Source: Euryodendron excelsum
Taxonomy: Eukaryota; Streptophyta; Magnoliopsida; Ericales; Pentaphylacaceae
DNA length: 64,000 nt
NCBI GenBank assembly: GCA_033060915.1
Contig: CM065394.1
Coordinates: forward strand, 38,636,501-38,700,500
Reading direction: 5' to 3'
Part shown: positions 22,797-34,555 of the stretch, one piece after another
How the letters are laid out: each line of letters opens with the position of its first letter
How positions within the stretch are numbered: position 1 is the first letter of the stretch
Made by a program: the position numbers and the translations under genes
The notes under the pieces: generated by a model
Seen by the model: only the letters and a program-made list of their open reading frames with translations
Told to the model about the DNA's origin: nothing
Databases searched by the model: none

Positions 22797-24460
22797 CTAT
22801 GCAATGGTGAGCTTAGAAGTTGCCACAGGAATCCCTAGATATCGAAAAGGAAATCTGCCCCTGTTGAAACCTGTTATGGACTTAATCTCTTCCATATCTT
22901 CTCTGCAAATTCCGGCCATAAACACATTAGATTTCATAGCATTAATTTGAAGGCCAGAACAATCTCCAAAGTGCTTCAAACAGCCCATGATTATGTCCAC
23001 CGAAGTAACATCACCCTTGGCAAAGAGAATAAGGTCATTTGCAAAAGTCAAGTGTGTAATATTTAACGAAGAACATTTGGGATGAAAATTGAAATCTAAA
23101 TTCAGCTTGAGTCTGCTCAACGTCCGAGACAAATATTCTAAACAAAGCACAAATAATAACGGAGAAATAGGGTCCCCTTGTCTCAACCCTTGCTGCCCTT
23201 TGAAAAATCCATGCAACTCCCCATTAATGGATATAGAATACGATGTTGTTGACACACATTGCATAATCCATTCCACAAATAATTTAGGAAACCCCAAGCC
23301 TGTAAGGATATCCACCAAGAAGCCCCAATTTACCGTGTCATATGCTTTCCGAAGATCAGCTTTCAAAATGCACCGGGGAGAAATTCTGCTCCAGCTGTAG
23401 TGCCTCAATAATTCCTGCAACAAATATATATTTTCAACCATACTCCTATTTGGGATAAAAGCCGATTGTGCAGGGTCAATCAAGCCTTCCAAAATCAGAG
23501 ATAATCTGTGAGGAATAATTTTGGCAATCACCTTATATATGACATTGCAACATGCAATCGGTCTAAATTCATCAACCCTCAAAGCATTAGGAGATTTGGG
23601 GACCAAGGCTAACACTGCATGATTAAGTTGTTTGAGAAGCTACTAGAAACAAAAAATTCCTTGACTGCTGCACATACATTGACCCCGACAATACTCCAAG
23701 CTTTTTTGAAAAAACAGGAGGAATAACCATCCGGGCCTAGGGCTTTGTCATCCCTAATCTCAAATAAAGCTGTCTGTATTTCAGCATCCATGACTTGCTG
23801 AATAAGGGAAGTGGCTTGCTCCTCCTCCACAACTTTATCCATTATTAAAACTGCACTGTCCAATCGAGAACAACCTGTTTGGACCCCCAAAAGATTCTTA
23901 TAAAACTCTACAAATTGAGAACAAACCTGTTGATGAGAAGTGGTGACTGCCTCATCATCTTTGAGTAAAGAAACAATTTGATTCCTGGCTTTGTTATTCT
24001 TGATCATATCATGAAAAAACTTTGTGCCCTTATCACAATTCTTCAAATACTTGGCCTTGGCTAATTGCGAGCAATAACTACGCTCAGCCTCTGCCAACCG
24101 AAAAGCCTTCAGCTTGAGATCAGCTAGTTGGTTTTGTAGGTCAACATCTTGTGGGTTGTCATGTAATTGTTGCTGAGCCTGGAGCAAAATTTCATCTGCA
24201 GCTGCTGCCCGCACAGATATATGGAAAAAGTGTTGTCTGTTAAGAGCCTTTAACGGACCCTTCAGAATCTTAAGCTTCATACATAACTTGAACATAATTG
24301 TACCCTCAATATTGATATTCCAATGACGCTCAACCAGTCCCAAAAAATTCACGTGTTGAGTCCACATATTAAAGAATTTAAAAGGGCGGGCATTATGAGA
24401 ATTTTCCCCAAACAACGAAACAACACATGGGGAGTAATCAGAAAATTTACCGGGAAAACC
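22797..24460 (-). pseudogene. LINE endonuclease end and reverse transcriptase, broken
   Basis: Two overlapping frames meet at a frameshift near 23609-23615. The first (24460-23609) carries the end of the endonuclease and the N-terminal RT part with DDKALGPDGYSSCFFKKAW. The second (23615-22797) has the RT fingers and palm. The catalytic motif, normally F/YADD, reads FANDLILF, so one metal-binding aspartate is lost. The endonuclease SDH motif reads SDY. The protein cannot be active. Confidence 0.85.
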
Positions 24461-24795
24461 AAAATGGAATTGTAAGGTATTGTATCCAACATTGATAGGT
24501 ACGTTCTCTTCTTTCCCTTTACTGCATCTGTCCACAAACCATGATATGGCATTAGATCAGAAAACCATGACTCTCCTCAGTTACGAGGTTCTTCCCCACT
24601 CCTTTTCTTCTCTCAATCTCATTTCTATTTGTTTTGTTATTCATCCAATTTATAGCAATGTTGTCATTATTTGATTTCTTACTCAGGAACTAGGCACCTA
24701 AGGTCATAATCTGCTTTCATATGTGATAATGAAAGTTGGTTTAGTTTAATCAAAATACACAGCATCTGCAAGGATTGCAGCCTCTGATTACAGAT

Positions 24796-24826
<31 letters not shown>

Positions 24827-26721
24827 ATTCCAAAATGAATAATGCAAAATAGATGAAAAAACCTTTTATTTCACTAGATTCTTTGACTTCTAATGACATC
24901 ATTTAAATTGAGCGGAGAAAATTAATTGCAATCCATTAAATGCGTAGGATTTCAAACGTTCCTAAAAATATATGAAAATAATTACGTGAACTTTACCCAC
25001 TCCATAAAGCCAAATGCAATCCTCCCTAAATAGTTCTAGTTCCAACTGTTCTCTTATGCTCATTCCCACCCTAAAATTCAGCCATTCCATATTTTGATTT
25101 GTGGAATGTCAATCACAAACAAGATGATACGTCACTTCCCCGAAGTTCCGTCTCCCAAAGCCCTACTGACCGCATCAGTTTCAGAAGCATGGATATTTCT
25201 GAAAGTGGTTGTGTCCATATTGGATACAGATACCATTACTCCTGGGAGGTTCATGGTATGTACCCAATACTTGTACTCCATGTCCTGCTATGTATCCGGT
25301 ACTTTTACGATGTAAATAAAATATATTCTTTGATCTAAAGCATATCCTGTACTTTTATGATACTCCATGTCCCCATGTGTCTTGTAAAATTGAGGTATCA
25401 CATCTCTAGTAGTATAATTTATAGGAAAAACATAACTGGAATTTCAAATACCAAGACTATTTCTTAAAGAAAAACTGAGACATAAGAGTAAATCGGTCAA
25501 ATTTGGTTCCAAATTCTTGTCTAGGCAACAAAATCATTAATTTCCTAGTTTAAATTTTAATATTTTAAATTAAGAAGCTGAGAGTATATTGATGAAAAAA
25601 AGGACTAACCGCCATAAATCCGTGTAATTATGACAAACAATTATCTTGTTTTATAATTTTTGCATACAAACGTATATAATTTTTCGTAACATGTTCAAGC
25701 AGTGTCGTATCTGCATTCCATATCCATGATATTCCTCTACAGTAGCCTTATCCAGTAGCCTTATCGAGACACAAGTTCAAATAAAATTTATGCAATCAAA
25801 ATGTAGACATTCACCAATTCCATGTACCCAAAGAGTATTCCAATAATATCTCTAATCCCAACAGTATTTTATCTTCCTTCCACTTGCACCCTGCTGTTCA
25901 CCCACTCCATAATTTCCTCAGCTATTTCGGGGTGCTATTCCACAGGCACGAGTAACATCCCTGGTGTTCCATCTTCCATTTCCTATATCTATTTCATATA
26001 GCTGCCACAATCCTCACAGTACCCTCGACATTCCAGACAAAACTCCATAATCACTTCCCCAGAAACTTTCCAACCATAAATTTACGATAATCTGTGCATG
26101 AAACCCCCCTCCTTTTAACATCCAATACCCCCCTAAAAGTCAGTGAATGATCTTTAGAGGTGAGGCCTGTGGCAATTACAAATTTACAACTCCAAAAGTG
26201 TGTTGGGGGTATGATAATATTTGCAAAAAGCAGGGTAACATCAGGAGGTCCCCAACAAATTGAAGTCTTGTAAGTTATAACTAGCCTCATGAGGGTATAA
26301 TTGATAGTTGAGAGCATTAACTCGTTGTGTATGGAATATAGATTCTAAATCCTACATCCTTGCCTCACATCAATATTAGTCAGACGAAGAATGAAAACGC
26401 ACTGAACAAGAAGAAAGATCACTGAGTTCTGTCACTGTACAGACGAACACAGCTCAACCGCATCTCGAACCAATAAAAGGAGGGAAAAAATACATCACTT
26501 GAAGGCTTTTGTACATAATAAGGCTGAATGCTGATAAGAGTTTTCATAAACAAACAAGAATACCAAGAAAACGGATTTTTGCACGCTATAAAGTTCACTT
26601 TGGTAAATTGTAGTCAATGTATTTCTTTTGCTAAATTCAAGAACTGTCATTGAATGATTTGACCCAATCACTTAATCAATCCACACTAACAGAAAATTCA
26701 AAAGAAACTATGTTTTTGTAC
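24461..26721 (-). other. EXO84B intron, part upstream of the LINE
   Basis: Conserved intron sequence shared with units 2 and 3. It includes a CT run near 24799-24826, variations on GTACTCCATGTCC and GTATCCGGTACTTTTA (25255-25375), and AT-rich sequence. The short open frames here do not persist across the three copies. No gene is supported. Confidence 0.55.
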
Positions 26722-27990
26722 CTGTATGGATCCATCCCTGTAGCAGCAAATGCTGCCCTTGCTTTAGAGATGATCTCATTGACAACTCGATGAAAATTTC
26801 GAGATAAGTAACGCCCTTGGGAAGCAAAGCAGATGACAAATTTCATATCCGAATAGAACTGCACAACAATAAACAGGTAAACAAAAGATTGCGTTTCAAT
26901 CAGTACAAATTAGAACACCTGTAAATAAATGGGTATCAACAATACAAACCTGTTGAAGACCAAGAGGACCTAATGGTTTCTGTCCTTCCTCAATATCATC
27001 CCAAAAACTTTGGTCTTCTGAAAGCCACAAAATGACAGTTTCTGTAAGTCTCATCAGTAGCAATGCAGCAAATCTTTCCCGGCCTACAAACATATCTGCG
27101 GCCACACCGGCCATCCTGTTAAGTTTTGCGTAAAGCTCCTGAGTAGTGATGGAAACAATAAAGAAAGTAAGAACCCAGAAGTTAAAGACTAGTGAACAAG
27201 AAAACAGCGCAACCACAATAACATTTCAAATCACGTAAAATCTGAAGCCAAAGGTTAATGTTGGATAGAGCATAAAAGATAGTCCAACAAGAAGACCAAA
27301 TCGTTAGCATGAAAACACGAAGTGCCCGCAAACCTCCTATGTGACATACAACGAAAAAATTACAGAAACTTGAGCAAGGTAGCTGTAGTATATGAACAAA
27401 AGGATGCAGAACTAATAAAATAGCGTCGAGAGAAGCCAAGCTAAGGAAAGCATCCATGACTTAGAAATACATACCTGGAATACTGGGGAAGGAAACCATT
27501 CTATTTCATCCACATTTCCCTCCCTGTTTATGTACAGGTTTGCACTAAGTTGGCTATCACCATCCTCAGTAAAAATAAGATCTAGAACATGTTGTCTACA
27601 AAAGCTATCCTTTAGTCTATCAACTGAGCTCACGAGACGTCTGTTCCATTCTTTTTGCTCAGGATGACGGTTTTGCCTTTCTATGGGTCTTCTACGAGGA
27701 TCATCTTTGCAATTAGCCTGATTCAATGGGATGAGCTTCATGGCTGCACGTGGTAAGAGTTCATCTGATAATAAGGATGCATTTGCAAGCAATGCGATTT
27801 GCTGGGCTTCAGTCTCAGCCATTCGAACAATTTTATTTCCTGAACCTTCATAGTTTGCCTCTTCATCCATGGAGCCCGGTAATGCTTTTATGAGCATGTT
27901 AACATACGAATTAAATACCTGGAATAAACCTTCCAATGTTCTAACTCCCAGCTGCATACTTAGGAGTGGTCCCACATCCTGAAAGAAATC

Positions 27991-28726
27991 CTGCAAAAGC
28001 ACTTCAAATATCAGCAAAATGTATCAAAAGTATAGATCACCAAAATTTGTAAATAATAACATATAAGCAAATTCCATTGAATATCAATTACTAATCGCTG
28101 GCTGTCAAAGACCAACAAACTCAAGAAGGTCAAATAGAAAGGATAAATAACACCTACCAAAAGAACTCAAGACACATGAAAAGTAGCCAGTTCTCAATAG
28201 CGAAAGTCAGTGTAAGCACACTGAGAAATAGTAGTCTAGTGAAATATTGCATAATTGTTCTCTAGTTAACCAATATAGGGAGTATGGACATGCCAAAAAT
28301 TATATACGGAGCACAAGGTATTAAGAAATCTAGGTCAGTAGGTGCATGAGTAAATAAGAAGCAGCGTCTCCAACTATTCAAGTTTAAAGACACCAATAAA
28401 GACCCAAATAAACAGCATGCCAAGAAGTGACAAGAATCAGCTGGGAATGGGACTGCATCTAAAAGATCAGGCAGAGGAAATCGCAAGGGATATATGGAAT
28501 AAGTCTGGCACTACGGACCTCAGTAGGCCAGTCAGTGACAGGAGGAGGCCCGCATCTTCTACTTCAGTACCTCTCCTCCACCTCTTCTGTCAAAGTCCTC
28601 ATCTCATTTCTTCTGTTCTCAAACAGAGGCCATGCTTTGATCTTGCTACTAGAAAAATCACTTTGATATACTCCCTTTAAATTTTTTTTCCCAAAAAAAA
28701 AAAAAAAAGACATACTTTTATGCATC
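27991..28726 (-). other. Broken EXO84B intron, copy 1
   Basis: Intron sequence that in copy 3 continues to an upstream exon at 63773 but here is cut at the tandem junction. Nothing coding is supported. A poly-A stretch at 28693-28708 precedes the junction. Confidence 0.65.
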
Positions 28727-28734
28727 ACTTTGCA
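28727..28734. other. Tandem junction 1 with templated filler
   Basis: To the left, GACATACTTTTATGCATC matches the EXO84B intron of copy 3 up to 63230. To the right, ATATCAGAGTTTATTGG matches the RRM gene intron from 11280. The eight bases ACTTTGCA between belong to neither flank. With the shared edges they read ATCACTTTGCAATA, identical to 63167-63180, about 50 bases upstream of the break in the intact copy. Confidence 0.85.
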
Positions 28735-29003
28735 ATATCAGAGTTTATTGGTTGATTGAATATATTACACTGAACCCGATTACATTTCCTGTTATTGTCT
28801 GACCTCTCTCTTTGATGTCAATGTTTTTTTCTTTTTTCTTAGTTATATTTGTTTATTTATTTACTTTTAATATGAAGATGTCTGGTGTTTCTTCACCTAT
28901 CGAAACGTTCTCAAAGAATCCATTTGGGAAAAGAAAGGATTCCAGCCACGTAGCTGCTGCCCCTGGAGCTAATGGAGTTCCGCCGCCTCTGACCTGCCAG
29001 TAG
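28735..29003 (+). pseudogene. 3' fragment of the RRM gene (unit 2)
   Basis: Part of the U12 intron plus the last exon (28907-29003), which keeps FSKNPFGKRKD and its stop. All upstream exons are missing. The branch-site-like motif is changed from TTTCTTAAC to TTTCTTCAC (28888-28896), which should weaken minor-spliceosome recognition. The upstream sequence is now EXO84B intron on the other strand. Confidence 0.85.
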
Positions 29004-29305
29004 CTGGAAGGGGATGTACTCTGTTCTCTATGCTCCGTCAAAAACTACCACATGATAGGATGCATCATGCAGCTGTTGCATGCATCCATTTCATCATCAA
29101 GTCATCAACATTAGCATCTGTTCGCATGTGAATGAATGCACAGTGTGCTATCATGAACATATAATTTGTCCATGTTATGCTTATTGTTGGAGACATGCAT
29201 TCGTCAGCAGCATCTCAGAATGCTTGCATAACTGAAACAGGGCTCAGATTTTGTTTCATATTATAGAACCGTTGCATGGGTTTGTAGTTTTCTTGGGTTT
29301 GTATG

Positions 29306-29310
29306 CCTTT
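29306..29310. repeat. Target-site duplication, left
   Basis: CCTTT flanks the Ty3/gypsy element on the left. The same five bases lie at 35226-35230 on the right. The empty sites in units 1 and 3 read CTTTT at this point. Confidence 0.85.
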
Positions 29311-29982
29311 TGCCCCGAGCTGCACTTTAAGGCCGGGCCCATGCCCTCATTTTTCAGTCTTATGCCAACTCTATCATGTTTGTACATATTGTAAAGAGTC
29401 TAAAAATGTAGGTTTGGTGTCGGATGCATGCATAGATTTTTCCTTGTCAAGGTGTGTGGCATCCAAGTTGGTCGTGTCCTAGCGCTATCGAGAAGAGATG
29501 TTGCAATTTTTTCGAAGGGCTAGAAAATTAGTTTAGAGTCATATATAGATGTATGTAAAACGATTTTGTCAAATTCTTTGTAAATATTTTTGTAAACCCC
29601 GTTATGACTTCTCGAGGGGGTGTCACGTTTTATTGTATCAGTTTTAAAATGGCTTAAAAAGTATATATAGGGGAGGATAGTAAGATGAGTTCAAGTCCCT
29701 AACTTGTCGGTTGTTGGCTATTTAAACTCCCCACCTAATTGTACTCTGGAATTGCTTTGTACATGCAATAAAAGTGATCTTGTTGCTTACAAATTGTGTG
29801 TTATGTGCCTTGATTGTTGTTTTACTTGTTCTTAACTTGTTGCTTCAAAGTTGCTTATTTGTGCACCTTTGAGTGTGTGTGTTGGCTTTAGTTTGCGAGG
29901 TGCCCCTTTAGCTGACTTGTTTAGTGTTGCCCAAGACAAGTGCCACACGATTTTACTCACTTAAAAGTGTCGGTCCGTGACA
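29311..29982 (+). repeat. 5' LTR
   Basis: 672 bases, beginning TGCCCCGAGC and ending GGTCCGTGACA. It aligns along its length with 34556-35225. By eye, about 28 differences occur in the first 210 aligned bases, mostly transitions, so the pair is clearly diverged. Confidence 0.93.
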
Positions 29983-30000
29983 TTTGGTATCAGAGCACGA
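29983..30000 (+). promoter_or_regulatory. Primer-binding site
   Basis: TTTGGTATCAGAGCACGA directly follows the 5' LTR. It contains TGGTATCAGAGC, complementary to the 3' end of initiator tRNA-Met. Confidence 0.88.
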
Positions 30001-30025
30001 TGGTTGCTTGAAGGATCCAGGAACC

Positions 30026-31080
30026 ATGCCTCCAAAGAAGTCAGCACAAGACCACCTCGACGAGATAGAGTTGGAAATAAAAAGGCTAAGACGTGAGCCG
30101 GCAGAAAGCTTGGCTAGGCTCAGTGACCGCCTAGACGTAGTGGAAGTAAGCACGACAGCTGAGACGCCACGAGCTAGTGCCACCATTAGCGGGCTCGCCA
30201 ACACAGAAAAGCTTCGAGTTGAGAGGCGGGTTGGATGAGATCAACACCATGCTAAACTTGCTAATGCGGACAGTCGGTAACACGACCCCTCACATCTCAA
30301 TCTTTGACACAGCAAATGTACGCGTTCCAGAACCCCGTGCCTACGGTGGAGCATGGGATGCCAATGAGTTGGAGAACTATCTCTTTGACATTGATCAATA
30401 TTTCAGGGCCGTCAAGGCCGACTCGGAAGAGACCAAGGTCACCATGGCTACCATGTATTTGAGGGGTGATGCTAAACTATGGTGGCGCACAAAGCATGAA
30501 GAAATTTTATAGGGCCATTTTATAGGGCCACTACATCATTGACACGTGAAGGACTTAAAGAGGCAATTGAAGGCCCAATTCTTCCCCGAGAACGTTGAGT
30601 ACATCGCTCGACGCAAGCTTAGAGATTTGAAGCATACGAGCACTGTGAGGGAATATGTTAAACAATTCTCTGGGCTAATGTTGGACGTTTGGGACATGTC
30701 GGAGAAGGATAAAATGTTCTATTTCTTGGAAGGGCTAAAGCCTTGGGCGCGTGTTAAGTTCCAAAGGCAACGAGTGTAGGACTTGGCATCCGCCCAGGTC
30801 GAGGTTGAGCGCTTGACTGACTACACCTCCGAAACTTCGTCCTCCTCCTCGAACAAGAAGAAAGATTTATCGAGTGGGTCAAGTGGAGGCAGTGGAAAGT
30901 TTGTCAAGGCCAACAAAGGACAAAGTGAGGGAGGCGACAAGGGATCTTCTTCCTCTAAGTTCCAACCAAAGTCCTAGGCACCCAACACGGCATGAGACAA
31001 GCCCAAGTTTATTAAATGTTTCTTATGTAGCGGTCCCCATAGAGTTTCTGAATACCCCTATAAATAAGCTTTAAATGCTT
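30026..31080 (+). pseudogene. gag of the Ty3/gypsy element, broken
   Basis: Starts at ATG 30026 (MPPKKSAQDHLDEIELEIKR). The frame shifts between about 30180 and 30235, and stops occur near 30510, 30777 and 30975. Recognisable gag features are AMYLRGDAKLWW-like sequence (MATMYLRGDAKLWW) and a zinc-knuckle remnant, CFLCSGPHRVSEYP, near 31020-31060, in which the last metal-binding cysteine position is tyrosine. Confidence 0.85.
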
Positions 31081-31091
31081 TACAAGCTTGT

Positions 31092-34000
31092 TTGTCTAGT
31101 GATGTGCAGGAACAGGCCGAAGAAGAGGAAGCTGAAGGAGCCCCACGGATAGGTGCCATGCGGTTGCTGAATGCCTTGAAGAAGCAAGCCGAAACAAAGA
31201 AAGCCTCGCCCAAAGGCCTAATATTCGTGGATGTGTGCATTAATGGCAAGTTGACCAGGGTCATGATTGACACCGACCCCACTCACAACTTCGTGTCAGA
31301 CACAGAAGCAACACGCTTGGGCCTAAAGCTAGACAAGGACTCAAGCAAGATGAAGGCTGTGAACTCAGCAACTCGTCCTATCCAGGGAGTAGCCAAATAT
31401 GTGCCAATAAAGTTACAAAATTGGGAAGGGCATGCCAATTTCACTGTCGTTCCTATGGATGATTTTCGAGTAATTTTGGGCATGGAGTTTCTGCGGGACA
31501 CCAAGGCCATTACAATGCCCTTTGCTAGCTCACTGTGCTTAATGAGGGAGGACCCCTGCCTTGTTCCCACTATGGCTCAACCCTCCAAAGATAAGTTCTT
31601 ATCAGCTATGCAACTTAAAAAAGGGGTGAAACACAGTGAATCAACATTTGTGACAGCTTTGTCGGTGAATGAGGAAATGGAGCAAGGACTCGTGTCGGCA
31701 GCTATCAAAAGGGTTCTACATGAGTTTTTGGATGTGATGCCCAAAGCACTACCTCCGAGGTGCCCGGTGGATCATGAAATTGAGTTGTTACCAGGCATAA
31801 AGCCTCCTGCTCGTGGGCTGTATAGAATGGCACCTCCTAAACTCGCGGATCTAAGGCAACAGTCGGACGAGTTGATTGAAGCGGGCTTCATTCATCCCTC
31901 TAAAGCACCATTTGGAACCCTTGTGCTTTTCCAAAAGAAGCACGATGGGAGTTTGTAGCTGTGTGTGGACTATCAGGTTCTCAATAAGGTAACAGTGAAG
32001 AACAAGTATCCCATCCCACTGATCACAAATCTCTTTGATCAATTGTGCAATGTCAAGTTCTTCACCAAGCTTGATTTGTGGTTGGGCTATTATCAAGTGC
32101 GCATAGCGGATGGGGATGAACCGAAGACCACTTGTGTGACTCCGTATGTGACATTTGAGTTCTTGGTGATGCCATTTGGCTTAACTAACGCCCCAGTCAC
32201 CTTTTGCACCTTGATGAACCAGGTGTTTCATGACTACCTGGACAAGTTCGTGGTGGTCTATCTAGATGACAGAGTGGTGTACAACTCTAGCCTCGAGGAG
32301 CACGTGAGGATGGTGTTTAGGAAGCTACGGGAGAATCACCTCTATGTCAAGAAAGAGAAGTGCTCTCTTGCACAGGAGCACATAAAGTTTCTTGCGTACA
32401 TCATCGAGCAGGGTCATATTCGGATGGACATGAACAAAGTGAAGGCAATTCAAGAAAGGAAGGCCTCAACTAATGTGTCTGAGCTACACTCTTTCTTAGG
32501 GCTAGCCAATTACTATTGGTGGTTTGTTGAAGGGTATTCAAGAAAGGCGGCCCCCTTGACTAACTTGTTAAAGAAAGACAAAGCTTAGGATTGGTCAAGG
32601 GACTGCCAAGGAGCCTTTGCTGACTTGAAGGAGGCCGTGATGAGTGATCCAGTCCTGGCCTTACCAGATGTGTCGAAGCCCTTTGAAGTGCAAACTGATG
32701 CTTCAGATTTTGCCCTTAATGGAGTGCTACTTCAAGAGGGTTATCTAGTTGCTTATGAAAGTCGCAAGCTGAGCGATGCCGAGAAGAGATACACTGCCCA
32801 AGAGAAGGAACTGCATGCGGTGGTGCATTGCCTTCGGGTGTGGAGGCACTACTTGTTGGGGTCTAAGTTCGTGATGAAGACTGATAATGTGGCCGTTAGT
32901 CACTTCTTAACTCAGCCTAAATTGACCCTAAAACAAGCTCAATGGCAGGAACATCTTGCTGAGTTTGACTTTAATCTAGAGTACAAGGCGGGTTGCACCA
33001 AGCAAGTGGCGGACGCATTGAGTCGCAAGACTGAGCTTGTTGCTATCAAGTTGGTGGCAAACCTCAAGGCTAGCAAGGTCGCCACAATCATGCGGGAACG
33101 GATTAAGGAGAACTTACTGAAAAATCTTATGGCCCAAACCATTATGCAGCTAGCCAAAAAAGGTAAGACACGCCAGTTTGGGTTGAGGATGACTTGCTTA
33201 TGATAAAAGGGAATCGTGTATATGTACCCAAAGCTGGTGACCCATGGAAGGCGCTCCTGCGGGAGTGTCATGACACCTTGTGGGTTGGCTACCCAGGGTG
33301 GCAACGAACTATGGCACTTTTAAAAAGGGCTACTATTGGCCCCATATGAAAGATGATGTGATGAATTATACGGAGACTTGTCTCACCTGCTAGCAAGACA
33401 AGACAGAGCGAGCCAAGACAGCTGGGTTGTTAGAGCCACTTCCCATTCCAAGGAGGCCTTAGGAAAGTGTCTCACTTTATTTCATTAGCAACTTGCGAAG
33501 GTTGGAGATCTCAGCTCTATTTTGGTAATAGTGGACCGGTTCTCCAAATATGCCACATTTATCCCAGCCACAAAGTATTGCCCGACAAAGAAGACAACTC
33601 GTCTATTTTTCAAACACATTGTTAAGTATTAAGGCATGCCCCAAGCATTGTTAGTGACTGGGATTCCAGATTCACTTGGACCTTCTGGTCAAAACTTTTT
33701 AAGCTTCTCGGTTCACAACATATCGTCTAGCTATCAATCCCAAACTGATGGCCAAACGGAATGCTTCAATGGGCTACTTGAAGAGTATTTGCGCCATTTT
33801 GTTAATGTCAACCAAAGAAATTGGGTGCAATTACGTAATGTAGCCCAATTTTGTTTCAATTCTCAGAAGAGTTCTTCCACTAATAAGAGCCCTTTTGAGA
33901 TTGTTATAGGTCAACAGTCACTGATGCCCCGCACAGTAGACGAGCCTTATACAGGAAAGTCTCCAAGAGCCTACAACTTCACCAAAGGATGGAAGTAGGG

Positions 34001-34543
34001 GAATGAAGTAGCTAGAGCTTACTTAGAGAAGGCTTCCAATAGAATGAAGAAATGGGCAGATCAAGGAAGAAGGCTGCTTGAGTTCCAGGTTGGGGACCTG
34101 GTGCTAGTGAAGTTGACACCTGAACAACTCAGATTTCTTTGCAACCGCGACCGGCTCCTAGTGCGAAAGTATGAGGGACATGTTCCAGTTGTGGCCATGA
34201 TTGGGAAGACGTCTTACAGGGTTAAGCCTCCAGCCTGAATGAAAATACACCCAGTGTTCCACGTGAATTGTCTCAAGTTTTACCATGCAGATCAGGAAGA
34301 TTCAACTCACAACATCTCCACAAGAGCAATCATCAACGCCAAGCTACCAGCACCGAAGCAAGTTGAAGACATTCTCGGCAACAGAGTGGCCAAGGGAAGG
34401 CGCCCACGCTTGGAGTGTTTAGTGAAGTGGAAGGATCTCGGAGACAAGGAGATCAACTAGGAGAAGGTGGAAGACTTGCAACCGTTCGTGGACAAGCTTG
34501 AGGGGTATCTTGCTTCAAAGTCTACGAGGACGTCGACCGCATA
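31092..34543 (+). pseudogene. pol of the Ty3/gypsy element (protease, RT, RNase H, integrase, chromodomain), broken
   Basis: Protease at about 31220-31330 reads MIDTDPTHNFVSD, where the active-site triplet is normally DTG. RT runs about 31750-32500 with [20 protein letters not shown] and the catalytic YLDD. RNase H starts near QTDASDFALNGVLLQEG. Integrase pieces follow, with DRFSKYATFIPA and YQSQTDGQTECFNG. A chromodomain-like end carries LECLVKWKDLGDKE. In-frame stops occur near 31956, 32586, 33201, 33996, 34236 and 34458, several of them TAG where tryptophan is usual in the family, as expected for decay of methylated DNA. Not functional. Confidence 0.92.
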
Positions 34544-34555
34544 AGTAGGGGAGAA
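34544..34555 (+). promoter_or_regulatory. Polypurine tract
   Basis: AGTAGGGGAGAA directly precedes the 3' LTR. It is the expected plus-strand primer of reverse transcription. Confidence 0.75.

Larger units (their letters stand above)
21510..24460 (-). mobile_element. 5'-truncated LINE (non-LTR retrotransposon)
   Basis: Minus-strand element inserted in the last long intron of EXO84B copy 1 and absent from the matching sites in units 2 (about 44730) and 3 (about 59000). It begins inside the endonuclease C-terminus (FSDYSPCVVSLF), then has reverse transcriptase with KADLRKAYDTVNW and QGLRQGDPISPLLF, and a zinc-finger-type C-terminus. Its 3' tail at the left edge reads as A-rich then AAT repeats. 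Compared with the empty sites, about 11 bases (GCCAGTGCATA) are missing instead of a clear target duplication. Edges are known to about 10 bases. Confidence 0.88.
20076..27990 (-). pseudogene. EXO84B: EXO84B exocyst subunit, 3' fragment (copy 1), intron split by a LINE
   Basis: Minus-strand exons: 27475-27990, 26950-27138, 26722-26858 and 20076-20238, with splice signals and phases intact. They encode the C-terminal about 335 residues of the plant exocyst subunit EXO84B, which helps tether secretory vesicles to the plasma membrane. Recognisable stretches are GPLLSMQLG, EGLFQVFNSYVNMLIKALP, MAETEAQQIALLANASLL, AADMFVGRERFAALLLMRL and the Ser-rich end SVSAQSISSVRSHGSS. The first exon here opens with an acceptor (TTTTGCAG), so an upstream exon is needed. 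None exists, because the tandem junction lies at 28734. The copy is thus 5'-truncated, although its frame has no stops. The intron between the last two exons is about 6.5 kb, of which about 2.95 kb is LINE. A truncated transcript from an unknown promoter remains possible. Confidence 0.88.
11280..28734. repeat. Tandem unit 1 of three
   Basis: This unit runs from within the RRM gene's last intron, through GLR1, to the intron upstream of the EXO84B exon at 27990. Removing the LINE (about 2.95 kb) and the Helitron-like insert leaves about 14.2 kb, the same as the other units without their insertions. The start is defined by alignment with units 2 and 3, which begin at the equivalent of 11280. Confidence 0.9.

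Noticed and set aside
25094..25338. Small frames around repeated GTACTCCATGTCC motifs in the EXO84B intron
   Set aside because: The frames are not kept across units 2 and 3. The region looks like low-complexity or old repeat sequence.
28262..28680. Frames on both strands upstream of the first EXO84B exon in all units
   Set aside because: They lie inside the intron that in copy 3 is flanked by real exons, and differ by frameshifts between units.
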